44,742 bases of DNA. Source: Oleiphilus sp. (GTDB lineage Bacteria; Pseudomonadota; Gammaproteobacteria; Pseudomonadales; Oleiphilaceae). The notes under the pieces were generated by a model. The model was given only the letters and a program-made list of their open reading frames with translations, made no database searches and was not told the origin of the DNA. The stretch lies in assembly GCA_006212045.1 (NCBI GenBank), contig PZPK01000031.1, positions 1 to 44,742 on the forward strand, in the 5' to 3' direction. This document shows, piece after piece, positions 35,069 to 44,742 of this stretch; position 1 is the stretch's first letter; every line of letters begins with the position of its first letter. Made by a program: the position numbers and the translations under genes.

Positions 35069-36124
35069 TCAAGGTTCACTCACTTTTTGGGTTACATTTA
35101 CGACATTACATTCATATCCTCCAACAACTCTTGTTTTCTTCGACTCGAAAGCCGGTAGTTGTAACCCTGGATCACCATCAACATCTCTCCAGTTGGCAAA
35201 AATATAGATAGTTTCATCAAAGATAAGAAATTCGCCATCTTGCACTCGGTAGTTTAACAAGCTGTCGGTACCCTCCTCTGCCTCAAGCAGAATACCTGCA
35301 AACTTATAGCCTCGGTCAATCTGCTCGCTTACCCAGAGTCCTACTCTATATGGTGAGTCATAACTTTCAATATCCGCAATCAGGTAATAAAGCCCATCTT
35401 TATACATCAAAGATGGATCTCCTACCCCCCAAACCATGCTTCCATTGGTGTTAGGGTCAATAAGTTTATTGTCCTTGGCTCTCCAGTTGGAAAAATACTT
35501 TGGAGCGCCTACAAAGTCAGCTATGTAATAACCAATAGCAATACCATCCGGCTTACCTTTCAGTTTCCCGAATTCACCAAACATATGAAGCGTATCACCG
35601 TCAAAGTAGACCCCCACGTCATCCAGATCTTCGGGGAATTGGCTTACAATTTCCCATTTACCAGAGCCCGCCTCTAACTCACTATCTAGATGAAATATAC
35701 TTCCTTTCTCAAAGACGAAAAACTCATTGTTTATGGTCAAGCCATCATCGATCTCATACGTCGAAGTTGAAATATAATGATCGTCGATTAACGTCCAAGA
35801 GGACGGGTAGTCGGTTGGGTAATTTGATCCATAAAGCTGTCCATAGTGCTTTTTTTTAGGACCCGAAATTATCATGTACCATTGATATGCAGAAGAATCA
35901 CCGCCTGGCAGAACAACAGCATCATGATTATTACCAAACTCGGTCGCAATAGGATTCACGTTTCTTTTACAGTCTAGAGAAGTATCTGAAGTTATATCAG
36001 GAAGCTTTGCCAAAGCAACAAATGAAGCGGCATCCTCCTCAGCCCCCCCATTAGAACAACTTGCCAAAACGCAAATAGACACTGTACCTAATGCAATACA
36101 ACGCACAACAAAACATAACTTCAT
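35069..36124 (-). CDS. lipoprotein with glycoside-hydrolase-43-like five-bladed propeller
   Basis: The protein has 351 residues and a lipoprotein signal ending LASC. The mature part begins after a Ser/Gly-rich linker. Its repeat pattern (WTLIDDHYISTSTYEIDDG, then DDVGVYFDGDTLHMFGEFG and WGVGDPSLMYKDGLYYL) resembles the GH43/62/68-clan propellers, with GDPSLMYKDG echoing the acidic blade motifs. The catalytic triad cannot be confirmed by eye. ATG at 36124 follows GGAG; a longer frame to 36166 is less likely. It probably acts on, or binds, an extracellular carbohydrate. Confidence 0.6.
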   Translation of the reverse strand: MKLCFVVRCIALGTVSICVLASCSNGGAEEDAASFVALAKLPDITSDTSLDCKRNVNPIATEFGNNHDAVVLPGGDSSAYQWYMIISGPKKKHYGQLYGSNYPTDYPSSWTLIDDHYISTSTYEIDDGLTINNEFFVFEKGSIFHLDSELEAGSGKWEIVSQFPEDLDDVGVYFDGDTLHMFGEFGKLKGKPDGIAIGYYIADFVGAPKYFSNWRAKDNKLIDPNTNGSMVWGVGDPSLMYKDGLYYLIADIESYDSPYRVGLWVSEQIDRGYKFAGILLEAEEGTDSLLNYRVQDGEFLIFDETIYIFANWRDVDGDPGLQLPAFESKKTRVVGGYECNVVNVTQKVSEP

Positions 36125-36265
36125 TTCTTCATTCTCCAAACGCAGCATGAAAATCATGCCATTCACCGCAACCCCAATCCAATCACTCTACTCGAACGGC
36201 CTAGCCACAAACAAACGAAAAATAGAGTATCAAGCCTGCAAAAACCGACTCCACCAATAACCAAT

Positions 36266-38290
36266 TCAACTTCTTGCTGACTCTATCGTAGCAATAGCTC
36301 GAACTAATTCTTCTACTAATAATTCAGCGCCTTTTATACTCAGGTGATCATCATCACGATAGAACAAGTGTTCTCTGTTATGAGTAACACACCTATCGGG
36401 AATTGCCGAATCACAAAACAACGCCGCAGGAAATACTCGGTGCACCCGTGCCCCTTGAATAGAATCCAGTAGTTCGTAAGAGCTTTTCGTCCTATCAATA
36501 AATACATCATAGCTTGTTGTAACGGGATCACTTTTTACGATTTTATCGGCATTTGCCAAATCGCCACGAACACGATCCAAAATGACTTTTGGCACGTGCC
36601 AACCTACTTCAGGGATTGGGTAGATCAGCACGACTTGGTGACCAGCGTCTACCAGCACCTGAACCGTTTTACGATATTGTTCCGCAACAAAGTCTTGCCT
36701 CTGCATCTTGGTATGTAGCGAGTGATCCAGATTTTGAATAAAATCTTTCATCTCGCCCTCGTATGCACCTTCTTTATTGTCAAAGCGATTTTCTTCCAAG
36801 ATGAGGGGTAAACGCCCCCCCAAAAAAACTATTGAAGGCTTTGCATTAAGCAAAAAATCTAATCTTTTGGACTGATTCTCATACGTACAATGCCTGTGAG
36901 ATTGAAAACCTTTTTTACGAACTCTGACAGTATCGATAAGTAGCATGCAGCCAGGATACCCAGAGTTTGCAAAATCATAACCATTGGAATTGGCCCAGTT
37001 TAAAAACGTATTTGCTATTGCATTTGTATGACTATCTCCGACCAATATCACTCTGCCTTTTTGCTCCGCAGAAGTATAAAACCAAGAATGGTTTTCTACC
37101 TTTGGTGGTTTAGATGGTTGGTTGAGAAACTCAGGTACTCTAAACTTGAATCCATCTAATGACCCAACGTATGCAAGAGTTGATATGATCACCACCCAAA
37201 AAAACATAAGCACAAAAAAAACATTAGATTTCAACGATTTGTTAGACCTAAATGGTTTTTCGAAATAAAAGTAAGAAAGAACTGCTAGAAAAACCACTAG
37301 CATTAGAAGGGTAATCTTAGTGCTGAGATTGTTAAAATCACCTGTTATAGCAGCAAATGCAAAAGCAGGAAAGTGCCATACATATAGACCATAAGAAATT
37401 AGCCCAATGCCTACCAACACCCTACTCTTTAGAAACTTGATCGTAAAATCTGCGTCATTGGCGAAATGAATTATGAGCATTGTCCCAATAATAGGCACCA
37501 ATGTATAAAGAGAAGGATGGAGCGTTTTCTCGTTAAACGTAAATACAGAAAGCAGAATTAGCAACATCCCCACACTTGGCAAATATATTGCGGATTTCGG
37601 ATTGGATTGCCATGAAATTCTGGGGACACAAGCCAGACACGCACCAGCAAGAAGCTCCCATGCTCTAGTTGGGATCAAATAAAACGATTGCTGAGGGTCG
37701 ACAACACTCAACCAGTGAGCAAAAGCCAGAGATACCATGAGCAACGCCGTCAGCCAAGAAAGCAATCTTGCTTTACTGCCTCTCAGCAGGAGTAGTAGTA
37801 ACATTGGCATAAAAATGTAAAACTGCTCTTCAACACCCAAAGACCAAGTATGCAAAAAGGGTTTTAGAGAAGAGTCCGCAGCCCAGTATGGATCTTCTAG
37901 CCAAAAGTAAAAATTTGAACTAAAAAATATCCCAGAGATCAGCTGCTTAGAAAAATCTATAAAGTCGACAGGCAAGAGTAAGTACCAAGCGAAAGGCACG
38001 GAACACGACATTACTAGCAATAAGATTGGAAGAATTCTTCTCAAACGGCGTTCATAAAAACTTTTGTAAGAGAAGCTATTCCGCTCTATTTCTTTTATGA
38101 GAATCGAAGAGATTAAGAAGCCCGAGATAACAAAGAACACATCAACACCGATGAACCCCCCCGGTATAAGATTTCTCCCATCAACAATAATCTTCAGATG
38201 ATAGAAAACGACGCTAAGCACGGCGACCGCTCTAATTCCATCTATCTCAGGGCGATAGGACAGTATGGGGTGATCACTCACTATAATCAC
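36266..38290 (-). CDS. acyltransferase-3 / SGNH fusion (OafA/YrhL type)
   Basis: The protein has 674 residues. The N-terminal half is an acyltransferase-3 membrane domain (RPEIDGIRAVAVLSVVFYHL, about ten helices). The C-terminal half is a periplasmic SGNH domain with GDSHTNAIANTF (GDSH box) and DDDHLSIKGAELL (D-x-x-H catalytic pair). OafA-type proteins O-acetylate LPS O-antigen or exopolysaccharide. The start is a GTG at 38290, or another GTG at 38281, without a clear ribosome binding site. It closes the AT-rich trio with the sulfotransferase and lipoprotein genes and lies 80 bp from the end of guaA. Confidence 0.9.
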   Translation of the reverse strand: MIIVSDHPILSYRPEIDGIRAVAVLSVVFYHLKIIVDGRNLIPGGFIGVDVFFVISGFLISSILIKEIERNSFSYKSFYERRLRRILPILLLVMSCSVPFAWYLLLPVDFIDFSKQLISGIFFSSNFYFWLEDPYWAADSSLKPFLHTWSLGVEEQFYIFMPMLLLLLLRGSKARLLSWLTALLMVSLAFAHWLSVVDPQQSFYLIPTRAWELLAGACLACVPRISWQSNPKSAIYLPSVGMLLILLSVFTFNEKTLHPSLYTLVPIIGTMLIIHFANDADFTIKFLKSRVLVGIGLISYGLYVWHFPAFAFAAITGDFNNLSTKITLLMLVVFLAVLSYFYFEKPFRSNKSLKSNVFFVLMFFWVVIISTLAYVGSLDGFKFRVPEFLNQPSKPPKVENHSWFYTSAEQKGRVILVGDSHTNAIANTFLNWANSNGYDFANSGYPGCMLLIDTVRVRKKGFQSHRHCTYENQSKRLDFLLNAKPSIVFLGGRLPLILEENRFDNKEGAYEGEMKDFIQNLDHSLHTKMQRQDFVAEQYRKTVQVLVDAGHQVVLIYPIPEVGWHVPKVILDRVRGDLANADKIVKSDPVTTSYDVFIDRTKSSYELLDSIQGARVHRVFPAALFCDSAIPDRCVTHNREHLFYRDDDHLSIKGAELLVEELVRAIATIESARS

Positions 38291-38370
38291 CAGCCGAGCA
38301 GGAATGGCCCTCTATTGGAAAGGTGAAGCATCTGAAATATTCGGATACTTCTTGCATGTCACCCAACGCC

Positions 38371-39951
38371 CTACTCCCACTCAATCGTCGCGGGTGGTTT
38401 GGACGATATGTCGTAGGTGACGCGTGAGATGCCCGCTATTTCGTTGATAATGCGGTTGGAGACAAGCTCAAGGAATTCGTAGGGCAAATGAGCCCAGCGC
38501 GCGGTCATAAAGTCGATGGTTTCTACCGCACGCAATGCGACGACATACTCGTAACGGCGAGCATCGCCCACAACACCCACGGATTTTACCGGCAGAAATA
38601 CAGTAAAGGCCTGGCTGGTCTTGTGATAAAGGTCTGCACGATGCAGCTCTTCGATGAAGATGGCATCGGCGCTGCGCAGCAGGTCGGCATATTCCTTTTT
38701 AACCTCACCCAGTATACGCACACCCAATCCCGGTCCTGGGAATGGGTGACGGTAAACCATATCGTAGGGAAGGCCCAGTTCTAGGCCAATTTTGCGCACC
38801 TCATCCTTGAACAGTTCACGCAAAGGCTCGACCAGCTTTAACTTCATATCGTCGGGCAAACCACCCACGTTGTGATGTGATTTGATGACATGCGCTTTGC
38901 CGGTTTTGGATGCGGCCGATTCGATAACATCCGGATAAATCGTTCCTTGGGCCAGCCACTGCACGTTGTCGATCTTGCCGGCTTCTTCGTCGAACACCTC
39001 AATAAAGGTGTTCCCGATGATCTTGCGTTTCTCTTCCGGGTCTTCGATCCCTTCCAGGCGAGACAGAAACAGGTTTTCGGAGTTGGAGCGAATCACTTTG
39101 ACGCCCATGTTTTCCGCAAACATTTTCATGACCTGATCGCCTTCGTGCAAACGCAGAAGACCGTTGTCGACAAATACACAGGTCAACTGATCACCAATCG
39201 CACGGTGCAACAGTGCGGCGACGACCGAGGAGTCAACACCACCGGATAAGCCCAGAAGAACATGATCACTGCCAACCTGTTCCTTTACTGTCGCGATCGC
39301 GTCTTCGACGATCTGCGCCGGTGTCCAGAGTGCATCGCAGCCTGCTATATTCAGGACAAAATGCTCCAGAATACGCTTGCCCTGAAGTGTATGCGTCACT
39401 TCCGGGTGGAACTGCACGCCATAGAACTGCTTCGCTTCATGGAACATACCGGCAATTGGGCAGGACTCGGTTTTCGCCATTAGCGCAAACCCTTCTGGCA
39501 TTGATACGACCTTGTCACCATGACTCATCCAGACATCAAGCAAGGCAGTCCCATCTTCAGCCACGTGGTCCTTGATATCGGACAACAGTGCCGATTCACC
39601 TTCGACAGAAATCTGGGCATAGCCGAACTCCTGCACTTTGGAGCCTTCCACCTTGCCACCTAACTGCTCGGCCATGGTTTGCATGCCGTAACAGATACCC
39701 AGTACCGGCACGCCCAAATCAAACACAATTTCTGGTGCCCTCGGCGTGTCGATGCCTGTGACCGATTCCGGTCCACCAGCGAGAATAATGGCCTTGGGCT
39801 GATATGCGCGAATCTCGTCCTCTTCCATATCGAAGGCCCGAATTTCACAGAAAACCCCTATTTCTCTGACACGACGCGCGATTAACTGCGTGTATTGCGA
39901 GCCAAAATCCAGAATCAGGACGCGATGGGCATGGATATCAGTGTGGGACAT
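38371..39951 (-). CDS. guaA: GMP synthase (glutamine-hydrolysing) GuaA
   Basis: The protein has 526 residues. A class I glutamine amidotransferase (Cys87 in GICYGMQ; the His/Glu partners in FHPEVTHT) is followed by the ATP-pyrophosphatase domain with PP-loop [10 protein letters not shown] and a dimerisation domain ending ATIEWE. It converts XMP to GMP. The family N-terminus fixes the ATG at 39951; a frame extension to 39978 adds unrelated residues. It is second in the guaBA operon. Confidence 0.98.
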   Translation of the reverse strand: MSHTDIHAHRVLILDFGSQYTQLIARRVREIGVFCEIRAFDMEEDEIRAYQPKAIILAGGPESVTGIDTPRAPEIVFDLGVPVLGICYGMQTMAEQLGGKVEGSKVQEFGYAQISVEGESALLSDIKDHVAEDGTALLDVWMSHGDKVVSMPEGFALMAKTESCPIAGMFHEAKQFYGVQFHPEVTHTLQGKRILEHFVLNIAGCDALWTPAQIVEDAIATVKEQVGSDHVLLGLSGGVDSSVVAALLHRAIGDQLTCVFVDNGLLRLHEGDQVMKMFAENMGVKVIRSNSENLFLSRLEGIEDPEEKRKIIGNTFIEVFDEEAGKIDNVQWLAQGTIYPDVIESAASKTGKAHVIKSHHNVGGLPDDMKLKLVEPLRELFKDEVRKIGLELGLPYDMVYRHPFPGPGLGVRILGEVKKEYADLLRSADAIFIEELHRADLYHKTSQAFTVFLPVKSVGVVGDARRYEYVVALRAVETIDFMTARWAHLPYEFLELVSNRIINEIAGISRVTYDISSKPPATIEWE

Positions 39952-40071
39952 AGAATGGTTTCTCTCATTTAAACGCAAATCCGGTACAGAGGGTGCGTAC
40001 CAGACTCAAAAAATCAATGTGGGTAAGGCAATCGGGATAAACTGCTCCTTCCATCGCTTCACACATTTTTT

Positions 40072-40100
40072 CGGCAGCGCAGAGTTGTTATGCGCTGCCG
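40072..40100. other. stem-loop between guaB and guaA
   Basis: CGGCAGCGCA at 40072-40081 pairs perfectly with TGCGCTGCCG at 40091-40100 around a 9-base loop, 6 bp after the guaB stop. On the minus strand it is not followed by T residues, so it is more likely a stability or processing element within the guaBA transcript than a terminator. Confidence 0.6.
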
Positions 40101-40106
40101 ACCGGC

Positions 40107-41576
40107 TTAACTGACGCGGTAATTCGGTGCTTCCTTGGTAATGGTGACGTCATGCACATGGCTTTCCTGCATGCCGGCAGACGTAATGCGCGTAAACTGG
40201 GGCTTGGTACGCATCTCTTCGATACTGGCACTGCCGGTGTAGCCCATGGAAGAGCGCAAGCCACCCATCAGCTGGTGAATAATGGCTGTCATAGGCCCTT
40301 TACAGGCCACACGACCTTCGATCCCTTCCGGGACCAGTTTGTCGACACCGGATTTAATATCCTGAAAATATCGGTCACTGGAACCCTGTGACTGCCCCAT
40401 CGCACCCAGTGAGCCCATTCCGCGGTAGGCTTTATAGCTGCGCCCCTGGTAAAGCTCTATCTCGCCCGGCGCCTCATCGGTACCGGCTAACAGACTGCCA
40501 ATCATCACCACATGTGCGCCAGCGGCGATGGCCTTGGCAATATCACCACTGAAACGGATGCCGCCATCTGCAATAAGCGGGATATCTTTGTCCTTGAGTG
40601 CTGCGGCCACGTTTGCCACCGCAGAAATCTGTGGTACGCCAATGCCTGCGACTATGCGCGTGGTGCAGATGGATCCCGGACCAATGCCCACTTTCACTGC
40701 ATCGGCACCGGCTTCCGCCAGCGCAAGCGCCGCTTCAGCTGTTGCGATATTGCCACCGATCACTTCGACCTGAGGATAGGTTTCCTTGACCCAGCGCACG
40801 CGCTCGATCACGCCTTTCGAGTGTCCGTGTGCGGTATCCACCACGATCACATCGACGCCCGCTGCAACGAGCGCAGCGACGCGTTCTTCAGTGCCGTCTC
40901 CGGTACCTACTGCAGCACCAACACGCAATTGGCCAAATTTGTCTTTACAGGCATTGGGGAAATCCTGGGATTTTTGAATGTCCTTAACCGTGACCAGGCC
41001 GGTCAGCTGAAAGTCATCGTTGACCACCAGCACTTTCTCGATGCGATGCTTGTGCAGGATATCCTTTATGGTGTCTGTATCTTCACCTTCCTTCACCGTG
41101 ACCAGCTTATCCTTGGGGGTCATGATCTCGGAAACTCTGGTATCGAGACGGCTCTCAAAGCGAATATCCCGGCCGGTAACGATCCCTACCAGATCCTTGC
41201 CATCCACCACCGGCAAACCTGAAATCTTATTGGCAGCGGTGATTTCCAGTACTTCGCGTACTGTCGTGTTGGGAGCGACCGTAATGGGGTCTTTCACCAC
41301 ACCACTTTCGAACTTTTTGACCGCACGTACCGTTTTGGCCTGTTCTTCGATGGTCATGTTTTTGTGGATGATACCAATACCGCCTTCCTGCGCCATGGCA
41401 ATCGCCAGAGGCGCTTCTGTCACGGTATCCATAGCGGCTGAAACCAGAGGAATTCTCAGGCTGATGTTGCGAGTGATGCGGGTATTCAGGGAAACCTGAT
41501 TCGGCAAAATATCCGAGTAACCAGGTATGAGTAGAACATCGTCAAACGTAAGTGCGTCTTGTGCTATCCGCAACAT
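40107..41576 (-). CDS. guaB: inosine-5'-monophosphate dehydrogenase GuaB
   Basis: This 489-residue TIM-barrel enzyme has tandem CBS domains inserted at about 90-205. The catalytic Cys304 lies in [13 protein letters not shown] and the flap in [18 protein letters not shown]. It oxidises IMP to XMP, the committed step of GMP synthesis, and feeds guaA directly downstream. The ATG at 41576 follows AGGTGG. The gene is divergent from xseA, a standard gammaproteobacterial arrangement. Confidence 0.98.
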   Translation of the reverse strand: MLRIAQDALTFDDVLLIPGYSDILPNQVSLNTRITRNISLRIPLVSAAMDTVTEAPLAIAMAQEGGIGIIHKNMTIEEQAKTVRAVKKFESGVVKDPITVAPNTTVREVLEITAANKISGLPVVDGKDLVGIVTGRDIRFESRLDTRVSEIMTPKDKLVTVKEGEDTDTIKDILHKHRIEKVLVVNDDFQLTGLVTVKDIQKSQDFPNACKDKFGQLRVGAAVGTGDGTEERVAALVAAGVDVIVVDTAHGHSKGVIERVRWVKETYPQVEVIGGNIATAEAALALAEAGADAVKVGIGPGSICTTRIVAGIGVPQISAVANVAAALKDKDIPLIADGGIRFSGDIAKAIAAGAHVVMIGSLLAGTDEAPGEIELYQGRSYKAYRGMGSLGAMGQSQGSSDRYFQDIKSGVDKLVPEGIEGRVACKGPMTAIIHQLMGGLRSSMGYTGSASIEEMRTKPQFTRITSAGMQESHVHDVTITKEAPNYRVS

Positions 41577-41782
41577 AGGGGTCCACCTTTGCCATGTCGA
41601 GAAAAAGCGCCTAATTATACAGACCTCGCGGCGCATCCTGCAATGAATGATTACAGTGCAGTGTGACAATTGTTTTTCGCTACCGGAACACGCCCCCGGA
41701 TCTAGGCCAAGTCGCCTCGACGGCTTGTAACAGTACTCGAACTTGGTTACCTTTACCGGCCAACATTCGAGACTGCAGAGCC

Positions 41783-43147
41783 GTGAACGACACTCGAACC
41801 CCCGCCCCGATCTCCGGACAGACTTTCGCCGCGCATACTCAGAAGGCCATGACCGTTGCCGAACTGAACCGGCAGGTCAAACGCTTACTGGAAGTCAGTT
41901 ATGCCCAGATCTGGGTGACCGGTGAACTCTCCGGCTTCTCACGCCCAAGCTCCGGGCACTGGTATTTCAATCTGAAGGATCAACGCGCGCAGATTCGCTG
42001 TGCCATGTTTCGAGGCTTTAACCAACGACTGAAATACCAGCCCAAAGAGGGTGATCAGGTCATAGTGCGCGGAAAAGTCAGCCTGTACGAAGGCCGCGGA
42101 GACTTCCAACTGATTGTGGAAGACATCGAGCCGGCAGGGCTGGGCGCACTGCAGGCCGCCTTTGAAGCGCTGAAACTGAAGTTGTCGCAAGAAGGCTTGT
42201 TTGACCCAAAACACAAGAAACCGATCCCTCGGTTCATCAACAGGCTCGCCGTCATCACCTCTCCAACGGGCGCCGTGATTCATGACGTCATCCATGTCTG
42301 TGCCAAACGCTTCCCGGCGCTGCCGATACTGCTGGTTCCGGTCAAGGTCCAGGGAGAAGGTGCTGCGGAAGAAATTGCACAGGCGATTGAAACCGTGAAC
42401 AGCCATGGTCTCGCCGATGCCATCATTGTCGGGCGAGGAGGTGGATCTCTGGAAGACCTATGGGCATTCAATGAAGAGCGCGTGGCACGTGCCATCCATG
42501 CCAGCGCCTTACCCATCATTAGTGCCGTGGGACACGAAGTTGATTTCACGATCGCCGACCTGGTCTCGGATTTACGCGCACCAACCCCGTCGGCAGCCGC
42601 AGAAAGCATCACGCCGGATCAATTTGAACTCATGCAGTTGCTGGACCATCAGCATCGACGGCTAGTTCGCCAAACGCTTTCATTTTTGAAACAGCACAAT
42701 GAAGGCCTTGTAAACCTGGGCAAACGACTCAAAAGCCCGCAGCAAAGCCTGCTGGAAAAACAACATCGTATCCGGGAATTCGGGCAGCGCCTCAAAAGCA
42801 CACTGCGGCACCAGATACGCCATGCCCAACAGGCACTGCAAAGTGCGCAACTGGCGCTCGCTAATTGGACACCTCAAACACAGCTAAGACAGCGAAAGGA
42901 ACATACCGACCAGCTGGAAAAACGGCTTCAGCAAGCACAGCTGCAGATGATTCAGCAGCATCAACACCGCTTGCAGCTGGCCGCCCAGACCCTGCATACA
43001 GCCAGTCCTCTGGCGACGCTGGGGCGCGGCTATGCCATCGCTTTTGACGACCAAAAACATATTGTTAAGTCACCAACGCAGGTTCAAAGCGGAGACGCCC
43101 TGACCATCAAGGTCGAGCAAGGCGATATCGCCTGCCGGGTCGAATAG
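41783..43147 (+). CDS. xseA: exodeoxyribonuclease VII large subunit XseA
   Basis: About 454 residues. An N-terminal OB fold ([15 protein letters not shown], then [19 protein letters not shown]) is followed by the catalytic core with [31 protein letters not shown] and [16 protein letters not shown] long C-terminal coiled coil and the conserved end ([12 protein letters not shown]) complete it. It degrades single-stranded DNA together with XseB. The GTG at 41783 gives the usual short extension before the OB fold; the ATG at 41849 would trim it. Confidence 0.95.
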   Translation: MNDTRTPAPISGQTFAAHTQKAMTVAELNRQVKRLLEVSYAQIWVTGELSGFSRPSSGHWYFNLKDQRAQIRCAMFRGFNQRLKYQPKEGDQVIVRGKVSLYEGRGDFQLIVEDIEPAGLGALQAAFEALKLKLSQEGLFDPKHKKPIPRFINRLAVITSPTGAVIHDVIHVCAKRFPALPILLVPVKVQGEGAAEEIAQAIETVNSHGLADAIIVGRGGGSLEDLWAFNEERVARAIHASALPIISAVGHEVDFTIADLVSDLRAPTPSAAAESITPDQFELMQLLDHQHRRLVRQTLSFLKQHNEGLVNLGKRLKSPQQSLLEKQHRIREFGQRLKSTLRHQIRHAQQALQSAQLALANWTPQTQLRQRKEHTDQLEKRLQQAQLQMIQQHQHRLQLAAQTLHTASPLATLGRGYAIAFDDQKHIVKSPTQVQSGDALTIKVEQGDIACRVE

Positions 43148-43148
43148 G

Positions 43149-43679
43149 ATGCAGGGTTCACCCTCACACATGAACAATCCGCTTATTCGCGATATTGCAC
43201 CCGATGATATTGATCAAATTCTGGAGATAAATGCCAAGGTCGAGCACTGGACCAGCCCTATGGCAAAAGAGCGTCTGCACGAACTGCTGGATTACGCGAT
43301 TTACCGCAAGGTCGTTACGACAAACACGGGCCTGGCCGGGTTTATCCTGGCAATGGCCGACAACTCCGAGTACGACAATGACAATCTGCACTGGTTCCGA
43401 CAGAGATGCAGTCATTTCGTGTATGTCGACCGCATTATTATCAGGCCGGAATTTGCCGGAGCAGGTCTGGGCCAGCGGCTATACGGGGATTTGTTTGGTT
43501 TCGCCGAAACACATGGCTATCAGCGCATCGTATGTGAATACAATGTGTCGCCTTTAAACAAGGCGTCAATGCACTTTCACACGCGCATGGGATTCTCCGA
43601 ACTTGGGCGCAGAACTCTGGCTGCATCCGGCAAAGAAGTTTCCATGCAGTCCAGACCTTGCCCAGCGGGCACCCCATAA
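43149..43679 (+). CDS. GNAT-family N-acetyltransferase
   Basis: About 176 residues. The GNAT fold is seen in VYVDRIIIRPEFAGAGLGQRLYGDLF, in which AGAGLGQRL is the acetyl-CoA-binding Q/RxxGxG/A-type motif, and in NKASMHFHTRMGFSELGRR. The substrate is unknown. The ATG at 43149 is one base after the xseA stop, so coupling is likely; an ATG at 43170 is an alternative start. Confidence 0.83.
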   Translation: MQGSPSHMNNPLIRDIAPDDIDQILEINAKVEHWTSPMAKERLHELLDYAIYRKVVTTNTGLAGFILAMADNSEYDNDNLHWFRQRCSHFVYVDRIIIRPEFAGAGLGQRLYGDLFGFAETHGYQRIVCEYNVSPLNKASMHFHTRMGFSELGRRTLAASGKEVSMQSRPCPAGTP

Positions 43680-43743
43680 TGGGTAACATCCGACAGAACT
43701 GAAGCTCGACGGAAGCCAAAGAAAAACGTCTCACACCAGCACG

Positions 43744-44673
43744 CTAATCATCGTGCCCTATATCGAACTCCCGCTGCAAGGTTTCACCAGGCGCCTGAAT
43801 GGCATAGCCCTGAAACAATTTAACGCCCCACTTGTAACAGGACTGCATATCGACAACGCTTTCGATCTCTGTGACAACCACATCAACATGGCGCTCATCC
43901 ATGTCCTTGACCAGCTGTCTCAACGCGTTCCGCACCTTTTCGCTCGCTCTGGCACTGCGAATCATGGGCACCGAAAGCTTGATGACATCGGGATACATCC
44001 GCTGAAAATAGCTCTTGGCAGCGTCGAGGCTAAAATTTTCAACACCAATTTTGCAGCCGATACCCCGCATTCGATTGGCAAATAGCAGCGCTTGATCCAG
44101 ATTTTCGAGAATATCATTCTGTTTCAGTAGAAAGACCATACGCCCTGCGCCTTTGACCCTTGCCTCACGCATAAAATTGCTGACCAGGGAAACAATCAGC
44201 TTGTTTGCAATGGTTGCTCTGGCCACTTTGAGATAAAGCACTGAATCCTGCAATGCATTCTGATCCTGATGCAGCGTTTCAATCGCAGCAGAATAGACCC
44301 ACCGATCCAGATCCTTCAGCTCTTTTCTCTGCTCCAGAATAGGCAAGAACTGCTCCGGCAGAAATTCCTGTCCATTGAGGGCACGCAAACGTACAAACAC
44401 TTCAAAGGCTTCAAATGAAGGATCGCCCACATTCACAATCGGCTGGAAATTCAGACTAAAGCGCTTGGCCTTTAATGCCTCTTGCAAACCGTCGTCGGAC
44501 GGATGTATTTGCGCCACGCTCGAGACCTTCTGCTGAGGAATATCAATCTGTTCAATGACATACTGATTACCGCCTCGCTGACGCGCCCTGGAAGCAGACT
44601 TTTCAGCCTTGAGTACAGCATCATTGGCACTGGCAATACCGGAATGCAGCACTACTGTCCGGAATAAATTCAT
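43744..44673 (-). CDS. degenerate EAL protein, FimX/TapB-like, lacking most of a GGDEF domain
   Basis: The protein has 309 residues. The first 40 look like the last strand and helix of a GGDEF domain (SGIASANDAVLKAEKSASRA, GGNQYVI). An EAL domain follows (about 65-300) with lost catalysis: EVFVRLR replaces EALIRW, ENFSLDAAKSY replaces DDFGTGYSS, and the usual TEN/TES metal glutamate segment is altered. Like FimX it may bind c-di-GMP without cleaving it. The Met start falls inside the remnant GGDEF end. The upstream frame has no start codon and is closed by a TGA at 44731-44733, so the GGDEF half may be missing or out of frame. Confidence 0.75.
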   Translation of the reverse strand: MNLFRTVVLHSGIASANDAVLKAEKSASRARQRGGNQYVIEQIDIPQQKVSSVAQIHPSDDGLQEALKAKRFSLNFQPIVNVGDPSFEAFEVFVRLRALNGQEFLPEQFLPILEQRKELKDLDRWVYSAAIETLHQDQNALQDSVLYLKVARATIANKLIVSLVSNFMREARVKGAGRMVFLLKQNDILENLDQALLFANRMRGIGCKIGVENFSLDAAKSYFQRMYPDVIKLSVPMIRSARASEKVRNALRQLVKDMDERHVDVVVTEIESVVDMQSCYKWGVKLFQGYAIQAPGETLQREFDIGHDD

Positions 44674-44742
44674 AACGCTAAGCTCGCTTGTAAATCGAGA
44701 GTCAGCTTTTTTGCTTTGCGCCGCCTTCGGTCAATCTCTATC
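44670..44742 (-). CDS. possible 3' end of an upstream gene, partial
   Basis: A second minus-strand frame is open from the window edge to a TGA at 44670-44672, which overlaps the ATG of the degenerate EAL gene (ATGA). It ends with a basic stretch (DRRRRKAKK) and then LTLDLQASLAL. The overlap suggests a translationally coupled upstream gene, but only 23 codons are visible and no family can be named. Confidence 0.25.
   Translation of the reverse strand, partial: IEIDRRRRKAKKLTLDLQASLAL

Noticed and set aside
34881-35211. Two overlapping plus-strand frames in the AT-rich gap by the sulfotransferase gene
   Set aside because: They run antisense into the end of the lipoprotein gene and translate to low-complexity sequence without any domain.
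40072-40100. guaB terminator
   Set aside because: The stem is strong but on the transcribed strand it is followed by A residues rather than T, so guaA is probably still cotranscribed.
1-44742. CRISPR array, IS element or transposase
   Set aside because: No regularly spaced direct repeats, terminal inverted repeats or transposase-like proteins were seen.
1-44742. tRNA or rRNA genes other than tmRNA
   Set aside because: No other tRNA-like T-loop and acceptor arrangement or rRNA sequence was recognised by eye.

Overview
The window is chromosomal DNA from a gammaproteobacterium, most likely a marine member of the Oceanospirillales/Pseudomonadales. The evidence is the rnfH-ratA / smpB-ssrA block, the guaB-guaA / xseA block, an EI-Ntr (ptsP), the ahpC-ahpF / oxyR locus, a methionine-salvage mtnB-mtnD-mtnC operon, hldD and galE. 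The genus cannot be fixed from the sequence alone. Most of the window is ordinary, densely packed core genome. Two stretches look acquired: about 1.81-5.42 kb and about 34.1-38.3 kb.

Layout. 1-1.8 kb: rnfH (cut by the window edge) and ratA on minus, then smpB and the tmRNA gene ssrA on plus. 1.8-5.4 kb: a small cargo island starting at the 3' end of ssrA. It holds an AlpA-like HTH gene, a HigB-HigA toxin-antitoxin pair, and a large primase-helicase of the TOTE conflict-system type whose start overlaps higA. A degenerate copy of the tmRNA 3' end lies on its far side, and no integrase is present. 5.7-6.4 kb: a c-di-GMP-I riboswitch in front of a PEP-CTERM protein gene. 6.5-15 kb: DUF2780 protein, QEGLA-motif metallopeptidase, ptsP, a periplasmic binding protein, a GAF-PAS-GGDEF-EAL protein and cmoM. 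15-18.6 kb: the peroxide-defence locus ahpF, ahpC and divergent oxyR. 18.6-21.4 kb: mtnB-mtnD-mtnC-plsC, tightly overlapped, behind a leader that looks structured. 21.6-25.6 kb: DUF2806 protein, TRIC channel, hldD, and a secreted beta-propeller protein whose signal peptide is encoded partly by a hexanucleotide repeat. 26-32.6 kb: thioesterases, an old-yellow-enzyme-type oxidoreductase, a lipoprotein, an alpha/beta hydrolase, a glycosyltransferase and a HIT protein. 32.5-34 kb: galE and tadA. 34.1-38.3 kb: an AT-rich trio (sulfotransferase, beta-propeller lipoprotein, acyltransferase-SGNH) that probably modifies a surface glycan. 38.4-44.7 kb: guaA and guaB on minus, divergent xseA and a GNAT gene, and a degenerate EAL protein.

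Functional themes. Cyclic di-GMP appears three times: the riboswitch, a GGDEF-EAL protein with intact motifs, and a degenerate FimX-like EAL protein. Envelope and glycan work is represented by hldD, galE, the glycosyltransferase and the accessory trio. The most interesting items are the ssrA-linked toxin-antitoxin/primase-helicase cassette, a tmRNA whose tag reading frame appears shifted so that the usual LAA ending is lost, the riboswitch with covarying bases, and the possible three-way-junction leader upstream of the methionine-salvage operon.
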